Positions 8,635 through 17,988 of a DNA stretch of 64,000 nucleotides are shown one piece after another. Source of the stretch: JASEGV01 sp947085405 (GTDB lineage Bacteria; Bacteroidota; Ignavibacteria; UBA10030; BY39). The translations under genes and the position numbers were made by a program. The DNA lies in assembly GCA_947085405.1 (NCBI GenBank), contig CAMTWO010000009.1:1-64000 (forward strand). The letters run 5' to 3'. Position 1 is the stretch's first letter. Each line of letters starts with the position of its first letter. The notes beneath the pieces are model-generated. The model was not told the DNA's origin and did no database searches. It worked only from the letters and a program-made list of their open reading frames with translations.

Positions 8635-11600
8635 ATGAACACGATAATTAAATTCGCATTAAACAATCGTTTGTTGATTGTAATATTAGCAGTATTAGTA
8701 CTTATATCCGGGTCGTACATTGCCGTAAAAATGGAAATTGATGTTCTGCCCGACTTAACGTCGCCTACAGTCGTGGTGCTAACCGAATGTCACGGAATGG
8801 CGCCTGAAGAAGTAGAACGTTTGGTAACATTTCAAATCGAGACAGCCGTGAATGGTGCTACAAATGTTCGGCGTGTAAGATCGTCATCGTCGGCAGGATT
8901 TTCGGTAGTGTGGGTTGAGTTCGAATGGGGAATGGATATATTTTTAGCTCGGCAGATTGTGAACGAAAAAATTGCATCCGTTACAGGAAAACTTCCTGAA
9001 GGAGTCAGCAATCCGATGCTTGCACCTCAGTCGTCGATTATGGGCGAAATTATGACAATCGCAGTAAGTTCCGATAGCGTTAGTCCGATGGATTTACGCG
9101 TGATAAGCGATTGGCAAATTAAGCCGCGTTTGCTTTCGATAGCGGGCGTTGCAAATGTAATCGTTACCGGTGGCGATTACAAACAATATCAGATACTTGC
9201 AAATCCGGTTAAGATGAAATATTTCAATGTTTCGTTGACTGAATTGCTGAACGCCTCCAAAGGAACGAACCAAAATTCATCAGGTGGATTTTTAAACGAA
9301 TATGGGAACGAATATATAATAACCGGCATAGGCAGGACAACGGACGTTGATGAAATTGCAAACTCGGTTGTCAAACTTAATAAAAACAAACCCATAAGGA
9401 TTTCAGAAATTGCGGAAGTTAAAATCGGATTGGCGCCGAAAATTGGCGCAGGGTTTTTAAATGGGAAACCGGCTGTTATCATTACAATTCTTAAACAACC
9501 AAATATCAACACGGTTGAGGTTACTAAAAAGCTTGATGAAACATTGGCTGATATTCAAAAGACACTTCCTGCTTCAGTAGAAATAAACACAGAAATTTAC
9601 AAACAAGCCGATTTCATAAACACCTCGGTGAGGAATGTTCAAAAAGTACTTCTTGAAGGGGGTATTTTTGTTTCCATTATTTTGTTTTTATTTCTGATGA
9701 ACTTTCGCACGACAGTAATAACGCTGATTGCAATGCCTCTTTCGCTGCTGGTAACAATCATCACGTTAAAACTTTTAGGTTTAAACATAAACACAATGTC
9801 GCTTGGAGGAATGGCTATTGCAATCGGTGCGTTGGTTGACGATGCCATTATAGATGTTTATAACGTTCTAAAATATTTAAAAGAAAACGCCCGAAAGCCC
9901 GACAACGAAAAAGAAAACACGTTAACACTTATTTTTAATGCGTCTAAAGAAATCCGAGCTTCGATTATGAATGCAACTTTTATTATAATCGTGGCATTCA
10001 TACCCCTTTTCTTTTTAAGTGGAATGGAAGGCAAGCTGCTTCAGCCATTAGGTATTTCGTTTATTGTTTCACTTTTCGCTTCTCTTATCATTGCAATAAC
10101 GCTGACGCCGGTTCTGTGCAGTTATTTGTTGACCAACGAGAAACATCTTTTACGGCAGCAAAATCATAGCTGGCTATCGGGAAAATTAAATGCAGCATAT
10201 AAGAAAAGCTTGACCAAAATAATGCAGCGAAAAAAAGTATTACTAAACAGTGCAGCAGTTATGTTAGTTGTTTCGCTCATAATATTTTTTACACTTGGAC
10301 GAAGTTTCCTGCCGGAGTTTAACGAGGGTTCATTTTTGATCAGCGCAGTAAGCCAGCCCGGAATTTCTCTTGATGTTTCTAATGAAATTGTATCGCAAGT
10401 GGACGAAGCATTGCTTTCTCTCCCGGAAGTGCAAAATGTGGCACGCAGAACCGGGCGCGCCGAGATGGATGAGCACGCTCAAGGAACATATTCATCGGAA
10501 ATTGACGTTCCTTTTGTTCTAAAGGGTCGTTCAAAAAATGAGATGCTTGAGGAGATGCGAACAAAACTTGCAGCAATTCGTGGGATTAACACAACCATCG
10601 GACAGCCACTCGGACACAGGATTGACCATATGCTTTCGGGAACCCGCGCCAACATTGCCATTAAAATTTTCGGTGATGATTTAGACAAAATGTTCACGCT
10701 TTCAAATCAGATCAAAAAAGAAATCGAGGGCATCGATGGATTGGTTGATTTGAATGTAGAGCCGCAGGTAAAAATTCCACAGTTGCAGATAAAAGCCAAG
10801 CGCGATATGTTGGCATTTTACGGTATCACGATTTCGGAATTTACTGAATTTATTGATGTAGCTTTCGCAGGAGAAAAAGTCGGTAATGTGTATGAAGGTT
10901 CGCAAAGCTACGACTTAGTATTGCGATATAACGACGAGCACCGAAACAAAATTACTGCGGTAAAAAATTCACTAATAGATACACCCAATGGTAAAATCCC
11001 GCTGTCATTTGTTGCTGATATTGTATCGACTGTAGGTCCGAATATCATTAACAAAGAAAATGTTGAGCGCAAAGTGGTAGTCTCGGCTAACGTGGCGGGG
11101 CGCGATTTAAGAAGTGTCGTTGAAGATGTGCAACAGAAAATCAAGGAACAGATTACACTACCGCAAAATTATCGAATCGAATACGGCGGTCAGTTCGAGA
11201 GCGAACAGCGCGCTACAACTATTTTATTGATTGCTTCAATAATGGCAATTTTTATTATCTTTTTCCTTCTGTATCACGAATTTAAAAATGCAATTGTTGC
11301 AGGAGTTATTTTACTAAATTTACCATTAGCTTTGATCGGGGGAGTTTTGACTGTATTTTTTACATCAGGAATTTTAAACATTCCTGCCATAATCGGATTT
11401 ATTACTCTGTTTGGTATCGCGACACGTAACGGAATTTTATTAGTCTCGCGATATGAGCATCTGAAGCAAACCGGTAAAAATTTATATGAGATTGTTATGG
11501 AGGGTTCGCTTGAAAGATTGAACCCGATATTAATGACCGCCTTGACGGCAGCGCTTGCGTTGGTTCCGTTAGTAATTGCAGGCGATAAACCCGGAAACGA

Positions 11601-11718
11601 GATTCAAAGTCCGATGGCTATTGTTATTCTGGGTGGGCTGTTGAGTTCGACGCTGATGAATATATACGTTGTGCCGGTAATTTATTATCTGATTAATCGA
11701 AATAAATTTAAAAACTAA
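8635..11718 (+). CDS. CusA/CzcA-type RND efflux permease
   Basis: I start at the ATG at 8635 (MNTIIKFALNNRLLIV); the frame also extends upstream to 8584 inside the adaptor gene. The resulting 1027 residues are normal for heavy-metal RND pumps. Typical segments are the first helix, LVTFQIETAVNGATNVRRVRS, AIGALVDDAIIDVYN in the proton-relay helix, and FGIATRNGILLVSRYEHL near the end. The pump exports metal cations such as Cu, Ag, Zn, Co or Cd using the proton gradient; the metal cannot be settled from sequence alone. Confidence 0.92.
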   Translation: MNTIIKFALNNRLLIVILAVLVLISGSYIAVKMEIDVLPDLTSPTVVVLTECHGMAPEEVERLVTFQIETAVNGATNVRRVRSSSSAGFSVVWVEFEWGMDIFLARQIVNEKIASVTGKLPEGVSNPMLAPQSSIMGEIMTIAVSSDSVSPMDLRVISDWQIKPRLLSIAGVANVIVTGGDYKQYQILANPVKMKYFNVSLTELLNASKGTNQNSSGGFLNEYGNEYIITGIGRTTDVDEIANSVVKLNKNKPIRISEIAEVKIGLAPKIGAGFLNGKPAVIITILKQPNINTVEVTKKLDETLADIQKTLPASVEINTEIYKQADFINTSVRNVQKVLLEGGIFVSIILFLFLMNFRTTVITLIAMPLSLLVTIITLKLLGLNINTMSLGGMAIAIGALVDDAIIDVYNVLKYLKENARKPDNEKENTLTLIFNASKEIRASIMNATFIIIVAFIPLFFLSGMEGKLLQPLGISFIVSLFASLIIAITLTPVLCSYLLTNEKHLLRQQNHSWLSGKLNAAYKKSLTKIMQRKKVLLNSAAVMLVVSLIIFFTLGRSFLPEFNEGSFLISAVSQPGISLDVSNEIVSQVDEALLSLPEVQNVARRTGRAEMDEHAQGTYSSEIDVPFVLKGRSKNEMLEEMRTKLAAIRGINTTIGQPLGHRIDHMLSGTRANIAIKIFGDDLDKMFTLSNQIKKEIEGIDGLVDLNVEPQVKIPQLQIKAKRDMLAFYGITISEFTEFIDVAFAGEKVGNVYEGSQSYDLVLRYNDEHRNKITAVKNSLIDTPNGKIPLSFVADIVSTVGPNIINKENVERKVVVSANVAGRDLRSVVEDVQQKIKEQITLPQNYRIEYGGQFESEQRATTILLIASIMAIFIIFFLLYHEFKNAIVAGVILLNLPLALIGGVLTVFFTSGILNIPAIIGFITLFGIATRNGILLVSRYEHLKQTGKNLYEIVMEGSLERLNPILMTALTAALALVPLVIAGDKPGNEIQSPMAIVILGGLLSSTLMNIYVVPVIYYLINRNKFKN

Positions 11719-11731
11719 AAACTAAATTATT

Positions 11732-12916
11732 ATGAAATTAATATATCTATTAACAATCGCTCTTTGTGCAACATATTTATCGTTTGCACAAAATCAAACG
11801 GATAGCTTATTGAAATCGGTTTCAAGAAACAATAAAGCAATTATTTCTAATCAGCATTTTGGGGATGCAAAAAAACTTTCGTATCGCACGGGATTATACC
11901 CGAAAAACCCTGAAGTTGAATACAACTATCTGTGGGGAAATCCGAAAGACATCGGCAATCAGACCGAATTTAACATTACACAGTCGTTCGATTTTCCGAT
12001 GGTTTATTATTACAAGAATAAAATGTCAAGTCAGCAAGCAGCAAAAATCGGGTATGAACAAAAATATTTCACCAACGATATTCAGCTTCAAGCCCGGCTC
12101 GTTTGTTATGAACTTATCTATCTGAACAAAAGAGAAATCGAAATAACACAACGTTTGCAGGATGCTGAAAAATATTTTCAAATGTATCAACAAAAATTTA
12201 AAAGCGGTGATGTAAGTGTGGTTGAATTTAATAAGGCAAAATTGAATTTATTGGTTACTCAAAACGAACATCGTTTGAATGAAACCGAAAGGAATAATTT
12301 TCTACAAGATTTGAAAGAATTAAACGGCGGTATTGAGTTTGCTTTTACGGATACAGTATATCCACCTAAAACTGATTTAATGCCTTTTGATTCAGGTCTA
12401 AAGAGATTCACTGAAAATAATCCTTTATTACAGTCCCTTGAAAGCGAGGTAGAAATAAATAATCTGCAGCTCAAAGAAGCAAAGGCGAATTGGTTCCCGA
12501 AGTTTGAATTAGGTTATCGTTCGGAAAAAATATTGCATCAGAATTTACGCGGGATTCATTTGGGTATGACAATTCCTTTGTGGGAAGGTGTTAATACGAT
12601 TCAACATCAAAAAGTAAATACGTTATACAGCGCCAGCAGTATAGAAGCGTATAAAACAAAATCAGAGATTGAAATCAGAAAATTATTCGATAAAGCTGTC
12701 TCTTTGAAGCAGGTATTGGATGAAACTGAAAACGTATTAGAAACCTCAAACAACCGGGTAGTATTAAACCAAATGCTCGAAGTTGGGCAAATATCATTTA
12801 TTGAATATTTATTGGAGACATCATATCTCTACAAAATAATAGACGACTATCTTCAAACCGAAAAAGAGTATAATATTACCGTTGCCAAACTGTATCGCTA
12901 TGAGAATAAATATTGA
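11732..12916 (+). CDS. TolC family outer-membrane efflux channel
   Basis: The protein has 394 residues and a signal peptide (LLTIALCATYLSFAQ). The family's coiled-coil pattern includes KSGDVSVVEFNKAKLNLLV and EVGQISFIEYLLETSYLYK. It starts 13 bp after the RND pump and completes the adaptor-pump-channel set. Confidence 0.87.
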   Translation: MKLIYLLTIALCATYLSFAQNQTDSLLKSVSRNNKAIISNQHFGDAKKLSYRTGLYPKNPEVEYNYLWGNPKDIGNQTEFNITQSFDFPMVYYYKNKMSSQQAAKIGYEQKYFTNDIQLQARLVCYELIYLNKREIEITQRLQDAEKYFQMYQQKFKSGDVSVVEFNKAKLNLLVTQNEHRLNETERNNFLQDLKELNGGIEFAFTDTVYPPKTDLMPFDSGLKRFTENNPLLQSLESEVEINNLQLKEAKANWFPKFELGYRSEKILHQNLRGIHLGMTIPLWEGVNTIQHQKVNTLYSASSIEAYKTKSEIEIRKLFDKAVSLKQVLDETENVLETSNNRVVLNQMLEVGQISFIEYLLETSYLYKIIDDYLQTEKEYNITVAKLYRYENKY

Positions 12917-12964
12917 TTTTCATTCCAAAGTTGTTTAATTTTCAAACAGAAAGGAGATTGCACT

Positions 12965-14200
12965 ATGAATAAAATATATGGCAAATTACACATATTTTTG
13001 ATGTTACTGCTGATTATTAGTTGTTCGCGTGCCCCTACACAAATCACCGAAAATGAGCCACCACGCCAACTTAACGAGAAAGAAACTGCACTTGTTAATT
13101 CTGTGAACGGATTCAGTTTTAAAATCCTCAACCGAATAAACAAATCTGAACTCAATCAAAATGTATTTATATCGCCGTTGAGTATTTCGTATGCACTCGG
13201 TATGACATTAAACGGTGCCGAAGGAAATACGTATGATTCAATAAAAAACACACTCGATTTATCAACTCTATCTCCTGATGAAATAAATCAGAATTACAAA
13301 AGCTTGATGGAGTTACTCGTTAATCTTGATCCAAAAGTAATATTTAAAATTGCTAACTCAATATGGCATCGTAACGATCTTCCTGTCGAAAAAGATTTCA
13401 CAGATGTTAATAAAAAATATTTCGATGCTCAAGTTTCTGGTTTGGATTTTGGTGCACCTAATGCTGCACAAATAATTAACGCTTGGGTCGATCAAAATAC
13501 GAATGGCAAAATTAAATCAATCGTTCCTGATCCCATCCCAAATTTAGTAGTGATGTATCTTATCAATGCAATTTATTTTAAAGGCAATTGGACTTACCAA
13601 TTCGATCCGAATCAAACTAAAGATGATAAATTCACTCTACCTAATGGTTCACAGAAGATATGCAAGATGATGAGCATATCGGGCGATTTCAAATATTTTG
13701 AAGATGAACAATTGCAGATGATTGATTTACCTTACGGTGATAAAAAATTCAGTATGTCTATCGTCTTACCAAAAGGAAATAAAAATATCGATCAGTTTGT
13801 CAGTGAGATAACAGAGATTAAATGGAATAGCTGGGTGCAGAATCTTCGTATAAAAGAAGGCGATCTTTTTGTACCAAAATTTAAATTAGAATTTGAAAAA
13901 TCTTTGAACGATGTTCTGAAAGCAATGGGAATGGATATAGCATTTGATCATCGCCGTGCCAACTTTACGAATATCAGTAAAACAGGAGATTTGCATATCA
14001 CGAATGTTTTGCACAAAACTTATGTAGATGTGAACGAAGAAGGCACCGAGGCAGCCGCAGTAACTTCTGTTGAAATCGGAGTTACGAGTATTCGGGAAAC
14101 CTTTGTTATGTGTGTTGACCGTCCGTTTTTCTTTGTAATCAGGGACAATCATTCTAATAGTTTGATATTTATGGGTAAAATAGTTGAGCCAAAGTTGTAA
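12965..14200 (+). CDS. Bacterial serpin, lipoprotein-type
   Basis: The protein has 411 residues, with a lipoprotein signal (LLLIISCSRAP) and a complete serpin fold: NVFISPLSISYALGMTLNGAEG near the N-terminus and HKTYVDVNEEGTEAAAV before the reactive loop. The small residues at the hinge (GTEAAA, about residues 358-363) are those of inhibitory serpins. It should trap serine or cysteine proteases at the cell surface. Serpins are sporadic in bacteria. It lies 48 bp after the efflux operon but has no evident link to it. Confidence 0.92.
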   Translation: MNKIYGKLHIFLMLLLIISCSRAPTQITENEPPRQLNEKETALVNSVNGFSFKILNRINKSELNQNVFISPLSISYALGMTLNGAEGNTYDSIKNTLDLSTLSPDEINQNYKSLMELLVNLDPKVIFKIANSIWHRNDLPVEKDFTDVNKKYFDAQVSGLDFGAPNAAQIINAWVDQNTNGKIKSIVPDPIPNLVVMYLINAIYFKGNWTYQFDPNQTKDDKFTLPNGSQKICKMMSISGDFKYFEDEQLQMIDLPYGDKKFSMSIVLPKGNKNIDQFVSEITEIKWNSWVQNLRIKEGDLFVPKFKLEFEKSLNDVLKAMGMDIAFDHRRANFTNISKTGDLHITNVLHKTYVDVNEEGTEAAAVTSVEIGVTSIRETFVMCVDRPFFFVIRDNHSNSLIFMGKIVEPKL

Positions 14201-14392
14201 AACAATAGGATGGAACATTGAATGAATGGATTGATTGATGGATGGATTGATGGATTAATGCCCGCCTGCCTTAACAGTTTCAATATAGCGGGCAGGGAGG
14301 AAATGAGTTGACATTCAGTGGAAAAAGTTTTATATTCTTTATGAAATTTAATTAAATTTATCAATAACTTAAAAAAATTAAGGATAAAAATT
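14201..14392. repeat. Spacer with GATTGAT-type repeats and a GCCCGC stem
   Basis: A GGATTGAT-like array (about 14222-14258) is followed by GCCCGC (14260-14265) and its inverse GCGGGC (14288-14293). This matches the style of the spacer at 4246-4477. No gene is visible. Confidence 0.6.
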
Positions 14393-14935
14393 ATGAAAAG
14401 ATTAGTTAGTTTTATTATTGTTCTTTCGTTTTTACTTAGTAGTTTTGGATTAGCACAAAACAAGTTTGTAGGTGCAAAGACCTGCGCTCCCTGCCATAAA
14501 GGGGAGAAAAAAGGTTCTATGATGGAAATTTGGGAAAAGAGCTTGCATGCAAAAGCTTATAAAACATTAGAATCAGAAGCTTCACAAAAAATAGCAAAAG
14601 AAAAAGGACTCAAAAAAGCAGCTAATGAAAGTCCTGAATGCCTCGAATGCCACGTTACAGCGTACAAAGCTGATGCAAAATTGTTAGATAAGGGTTACAA
14701 CAAAGCTGAAGGTATTAGTTGCGAATCGTGCCACGGTGCAGGTTCAGCTTATAAAACAATGGCTATTATGAAAGATTCAAAAAAATCCATCGAAGCCGGG
14801 TTAACTGAATATAAAGACGAAAAAGCAATTGAAGCACAATGTGTAACTTGCCACAACGAAAAGAGTCCAACTTACAAAGAATTCAAATTCAAAGAAGCTT
14901 GGGCAAAAATTGCACATCCACTACCAAAGAAGTAA
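14393..14935 (+). CDS. Tetrahaem cytochrome c (cytochrome c554-like)
   Basis: A signal peptide (LLSSFGLAQ) precedes four CxxCH haem-binding motifs: CAPCH, CLECH, CESCH and CVTCH. The spacing and the CESCHGAGSAYKTMAIMKD segment resemble the cytochrome c554/c-prime family of periplasmic electron carriers. A terminator follows, so it is a separate transcript ahead of the large respiratory cluster, for which it is a plausible soluble electron carrier. Confidence 0.87.
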   Translation: MKRLVSFIIVLSFLLSSFGLAQNKFVGAKTCAPCHKGEKKGSMMEIWEKSLHAKAYKTLESEASQKIAKEKGLKKAANESPECLECHVTAYKADAKLLDKGYNKAEGISCESCHGAGSAYKTMAIMKDSKKSIEAGLTEYKDEKAIEAQCVTCHNEKSPTYKEFKFKEAWAKIAHPLPKK

Positions 14936-14961
14936 TTTTTCCTAAATATAATTAGCTTTAT

Positions 14962-14998
14962 AAAGCCGAAGTAACGAAAGTTGCTTCGGCTTTTTTGT
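14962..14998 (+). terminator. Intrinsic terminator after the tetrahaem cytochrome
   Basis: AAGCCGAAG (14963-14971) pairs with CTTCGGCTT (14984-14992) around a 12-base loop, and a T run follows immediately. Confidence 0.8.
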
Positions 14999-15109
14999 TG
15001 TATTTTTCGACAAAACTTGTTGTATTTAACGACAGTCTCTAATTCATTATATGCCACTATTTTAGAACGAATTACGCTGATAATTTTAAATTACTGTTGA
15101 ATAATACAA

Positions 15110-15235
15110 CAAATAATTGTCGATTATTTGCACAATACATTTTGTCATAAAATCTCTCCTTTAAATTCTTTATTTACAATAACTTATCTGATTTAATTTC
15201 AGTTGATATTTACAAATCATGGCATAGAGCTTGGA
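15110..15235 (+). promoter_or_regulatory. Candidate sigma-54 promoter with an upstream palindrome
   Basis: The 14936-15292 gap holds a terminator and this control region. TGGCAT (15220-15225), five bases, then TTGGA (15231-15235) gives the -24 GG and a near-consensus -12 element, where TTGC is usual. A perfect palindrome CAAATAAT-TGTCG-ATTATTTG (15110-15130) lies about 90 bp upstream, a typical place for an activator site. The operon itself encodes a sigma-54-dependent activator (20492-21841), so autoregulation is plausible. The first gene starts at 15293. Confidence 0.5.
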
Positions 15236-15292
15236 GTATATGTTAGTAGATAAACTAAATAACTCAGAAAAAAAATATAAGGAGTAACAAAA

Positions 15293-15991
15293 ATGACTGC
15301 AATCTTAGTAATACTAACAATCATTCTCTTCATAGCGATTGATTATCTCGTGTATAGAAAGCGAGGCACTGCTCTGCTTCAAGTTGCCCGAAAAACAGTA
15401 GAAACAGAATCCCCCAACAATTTTATCCCAATACCAATTAGGGATGAAGATATGTTAATTCCAAGAGGAGTATTCTTACATCCAAATCATACTTGGGCAC
15501 ACATCCTACAGTCGGGGAAAGTTAAAGTGGGTGTTGATTCTTTTATTTCAAAAATCGTGGGGACAATTGACCGGGTTTCGCTACCTGCAATCGGTTCAGA
15601 AGTAAAAAAAGGGGAGCCAATCTTTAGTTTTAACTCAAAAGGAAGAGTTCTAAGTTTTGCTTCTCCCATTAACGGAAACATCGTATCAATAAACGATGAA
15701 TTAGAAAAGAATCCAGCCTTACTGAATGAACCATATAAGAGCGGCTGGTCGGTTGTGATTGAGCCTAAAAATCTTTCTTTGGATATCCCAAAATTAAAAA
15801 TTTCGGAAGACGCTAAAAACTTTATAAAAAATGAACTAAAAAGATTTAAAGAATTTTTAGTTGGAGTTGCAAATGGTAACACGTTAGGTCTGCAAACTTT
15901 GCACGACGGTGGTTTACCCGCTGCAAATGTTTTATCATTATTGGACAGTGAAAAGTGGAAGCTATTTCAAAAAGAATTTTTAAGTGCATAA
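15293..15991 (+). CDS. Membrane-anchored GcvH-like (lipoyl-fold) protein
   Basis: The 232-residue protein begins with one transmembrane helix (MTAILVILTIILFIAIDYLVY). The middle matches the glycine-cleavage H fold (FISKIVGTIDRVSLPAIGSE, KKGEPIFSF, SPINGNIVSIND). Where GcvH has its lipoylated Lys, this protein has a Gly inside SKGR, with a Lys one position earlier, so lipoylation is doubtful. It opens an operon with FeS, NrfD-like and a second GcvH-like gene, which points to a structural or electron-transfer role rather than glycine cleavage. Confidence 0.7.
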   Translation: MTAILVILTIILFIAIDYLVYRKRGTALLQVARKTVETESPNNFIPIPIRDEDMLIPRGVFLHPNHTWAHILQSGKVKVGVDSFISKIVGTIDRVSLPAIGSEVKKGEPIFSFNSKGRVLSFASPINGNIVSINDELEKNPALLNEPYKSGWSVVIEPKNLSLDIPKLKISEDAKNFIKNELKRFKEFLVGVANGNTLGLQTLHDGGLPAANVLSLLDSEKWKLFQKEFLSA

Positions 15992-16013
15992 GCAGAAAGA
16001 GAATTATAGACAT

Positions 16014-16784
16014 ATGGCACAAAAAGGTATTTTAATCGATATTACTAAATGTATCGGCTGTCAGCAATGCGTCAGCGCTTGCAAAGTTCAAAATAATTTA
16101 CCCGATACAGAAGAAACAAAATTATCTATTACAGCCTACACAGTCGTAGAAGAAAAAGAAGAGCGATATGTTCGCCGGATGTGTATGCACTGTAAATATC
16201 CGACGTGCGAATCTGTTTGTCCGGTCGGGGCTTTTGAGCATACTAAAGAAGGAGCTGTTCTATATCACGCGGAGAAATGTATCGGTTGTCGTTACTGTAT
16301 GATGGCGTGTCCGTTCCAAGTTCCGAGATATGAATGGACGAGCAGAACACCAAAGATTCAGAAGTGTAAATTGTGTATTGAAAGAATTGTAAAAGGTGAA
16401 GTAACTGCTTGCGTCGAAGCTTGTCCGGTTGAAGCGACAATTTTTGGAGATTACAACGATATTCTAAGAATAGCCCGTCAAACAGTTTCAGCGGAACCTG
16501 ATAAATACGTAAATCATATTTACGGAGAAAACGAAGTAGGCGGTACTTCGATACTTTATATTTCGGATGTTCCTTTCGAAAAATTAGGCTTCAAAACAAA
16601 TATTGGGACTCAAAAACTACCTGAACTTACCTGGAGTGCATTATCTAAAATTCCTTCAGTAGTAGCAGTAGGTGGAACGCTTCTCTACGGAATATGGTGG
16701 ATTACCAACCGACGTAAAGAAGTAATCGAATTCGAACGCAAAATGAAAGAGTCTCAATCAAATAACATAGAAGACGAAAATTAA
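16014..16784 (+). CDS. Four-cluster ferredoxin-type subunit (HybA/DmsB-like) with C-terminal membrane anchor
   Basis: I use the ATG at 16014 (MAQKGILIDITKCIGC); the frame runs back to 15984 inside the previous gene. Four cysteine sets bind [4Fe-4S] clusters: CIGCQQCVSAC, CMHCKYPTCESVC, CIGCRYCMMAC and CKLCIERIV...CVEAC. A single helix near the end (VVAVGGTLLYGIWWI) anchors it. No Tat or Sec signal is visible, suggesting a cytoplasmic orientation. It lies 12 bp before the NrfD-like gene and should pass electrons to or from that quinone-binding subunit. Confidence 0.88.
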   Translation: MAQKGILIDITKCIGCQQCVSACKVQNNLPDTEETKLSITAYTVVEEKEERYVRRMCMHCKYPTCESVCPVGAFEHTKEGAVLYHAEKCIGCRYCMMACPFQVPRYEWTSRTPKIQKCKLCIERIVKGEVTACVEACPVEATIFGDYNDILRIARQTVSAEPDKYVNHIYGENEVGGTSILYISDVPFEKLGFKTNIGTQKLPELTWSALSKIPSVVAVGGTLLYGIWWITNRRKEVIEFERKMKESQSNNIEDEN

Positions 16785-16796
16785 AAAGGACTTAGT

Positions 16797-17981
16797 ATGA
16801 AAAAATCTGTAATATCGAATATTACGTTTTGGAAAAGTGTTGGCGCTATTCTGATAGGATTAGCTCTCTATTCAATAATTGTCCGCTTTGCTTATGGATT
16901 GGGTGCCGCAACCAATTTAACCGATGAATTCCCTTGGGGATTATGGATTGGTTTTGATATCCTCTGTGGAGTCGGGTTAGCGGCAGGAGGATTTACTCTC
17001 TGCGGTTTAGTTTATATTTTTAATATCAAAGAATTCAAACCAATTGTTCGCCCTGCAATTTTAACCGCATTTTTGGGTTATTTGCTTGTAGTTTTTGCAC
17101 TTATGGTTGATTTAGGTCGCCCTGACCGAATTTGGCATGCAATGATTATGTGGAATCCAAGATCAGTTATGTTTGAAGTTGCCTGGTGTGTAATGCTTTA
17201 TTCAACTGTTTTAGCATTAGAATTCAGCCCGGCTCTTTTAGAACGATTTAAATGGAAGACTCCTCTAAAAATTGTTAAAGCTATAACAATACCTTTAGTT
17301 ATTGCCGGTGTTCTTTTATCTACATTACATCAATCTTCGCTTGGTTCTCTATACCTAATCGTTCCCAATAAATTGTACGGATTATGGTATTCCTCTTTGA
17401 TTCCTGTTTTTTTCTTCCTATCAGCTTTAACCATTGGTTGTGCTATGATTATTATTGAATCGTACTTAAGTGCACGTGCATTTAAAAAGGAATTGGAATT
17501 TCCATTGTTGCTAAGATTAGGCCAAATTATGGTGATGTTAATATTGGTGCAACTTGTAGTCCGTGCTATCGATTTTACGGATCGTGGTGTGCTGAATTTA
17601 CTTCTTATCCCGAGAACGGAGACTTATTTATTTTACTTAGAAATTATTTTAGGATTGATAATTCCATTAGTATTGCTATCAATAAAAAATATTCGTACAA
17701 CGAGGGTGGGATTATTTTACGCATCCTTCACGGCAGTTTTGGGTTTTGTTCTGAATAGGATGAATGTAAGTATCACAGGTATGGAAGCTGGAAGCGGTGT
17801 ATCATACCTGCCTTCATGGATGGAAGTATTCGTTACAATGGGAATTGTTGCTTTAGGATTTGTAGCATTTAGCTTTGCAGTAAAATATTTAAATATTTTC
17901 GAAGAACCTGTTAAGGAGGAACACTCAGTTAATGATGTTGTTGCTACGGAAATTAATTTTAACACAGCGTTAGAAGATTAA
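16797..17981 (+). CDS. NrfD/PsrC/HybB-like quinone-interacting membrane subunit
   Basis: The protein has 394 residues and about ten hydrophobic helices. The pattern is that of HybB/NrfD proteins: a first helix pair with EFPWGLWIGFDILCGVGLAAGG, then LGRPDRIWHAMIMWNPRSVMFEVAWCVMLY and LHQSSLGSLYLIVPNKLYGLWYS. These proteins exchange electrons and protons with (mena)quinone and carry no haem. It pairs with the upstream FeS subunit as a Cbc-like or HybAB-like quinone module. Confidence 0.88.
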   Translation: MKKSVISNITFWKSVGAILIGLALYSIIVRFAYGLGAATNLTDEFPWGLWIGFDILCGVGLAAGGFTLCGLVYIFNIKEFKPIVRPAILTAFLGYLLVVFALMVDLGRPDRIWHAMIMWNPRSVMFEVAWCVMLYSTVLALEFSPALLERFKWKTPLKIVKAITIPLVIAGVLLSTLHQSSLGSLYLIVPNKLYGLWYSSLIPVFFFLSALTIGCAMIIIESYLSARAFKKELEFPLLLRLGQIMVMLILVQLVVRAIDFTDRGVLNLLLIPRTETYLFYLEIILGLIIPLVLLSIKNIRTTRVGLFYASFTAVLGFVLNRMNVSITGMEAGSGVSYLPSWMEVFVTMGIVALGFVAFSFAVKYLNIFEEPVKEEHSVNDVVATEINFNTALED

Positions 17982-17988
17982 ATGTTTA

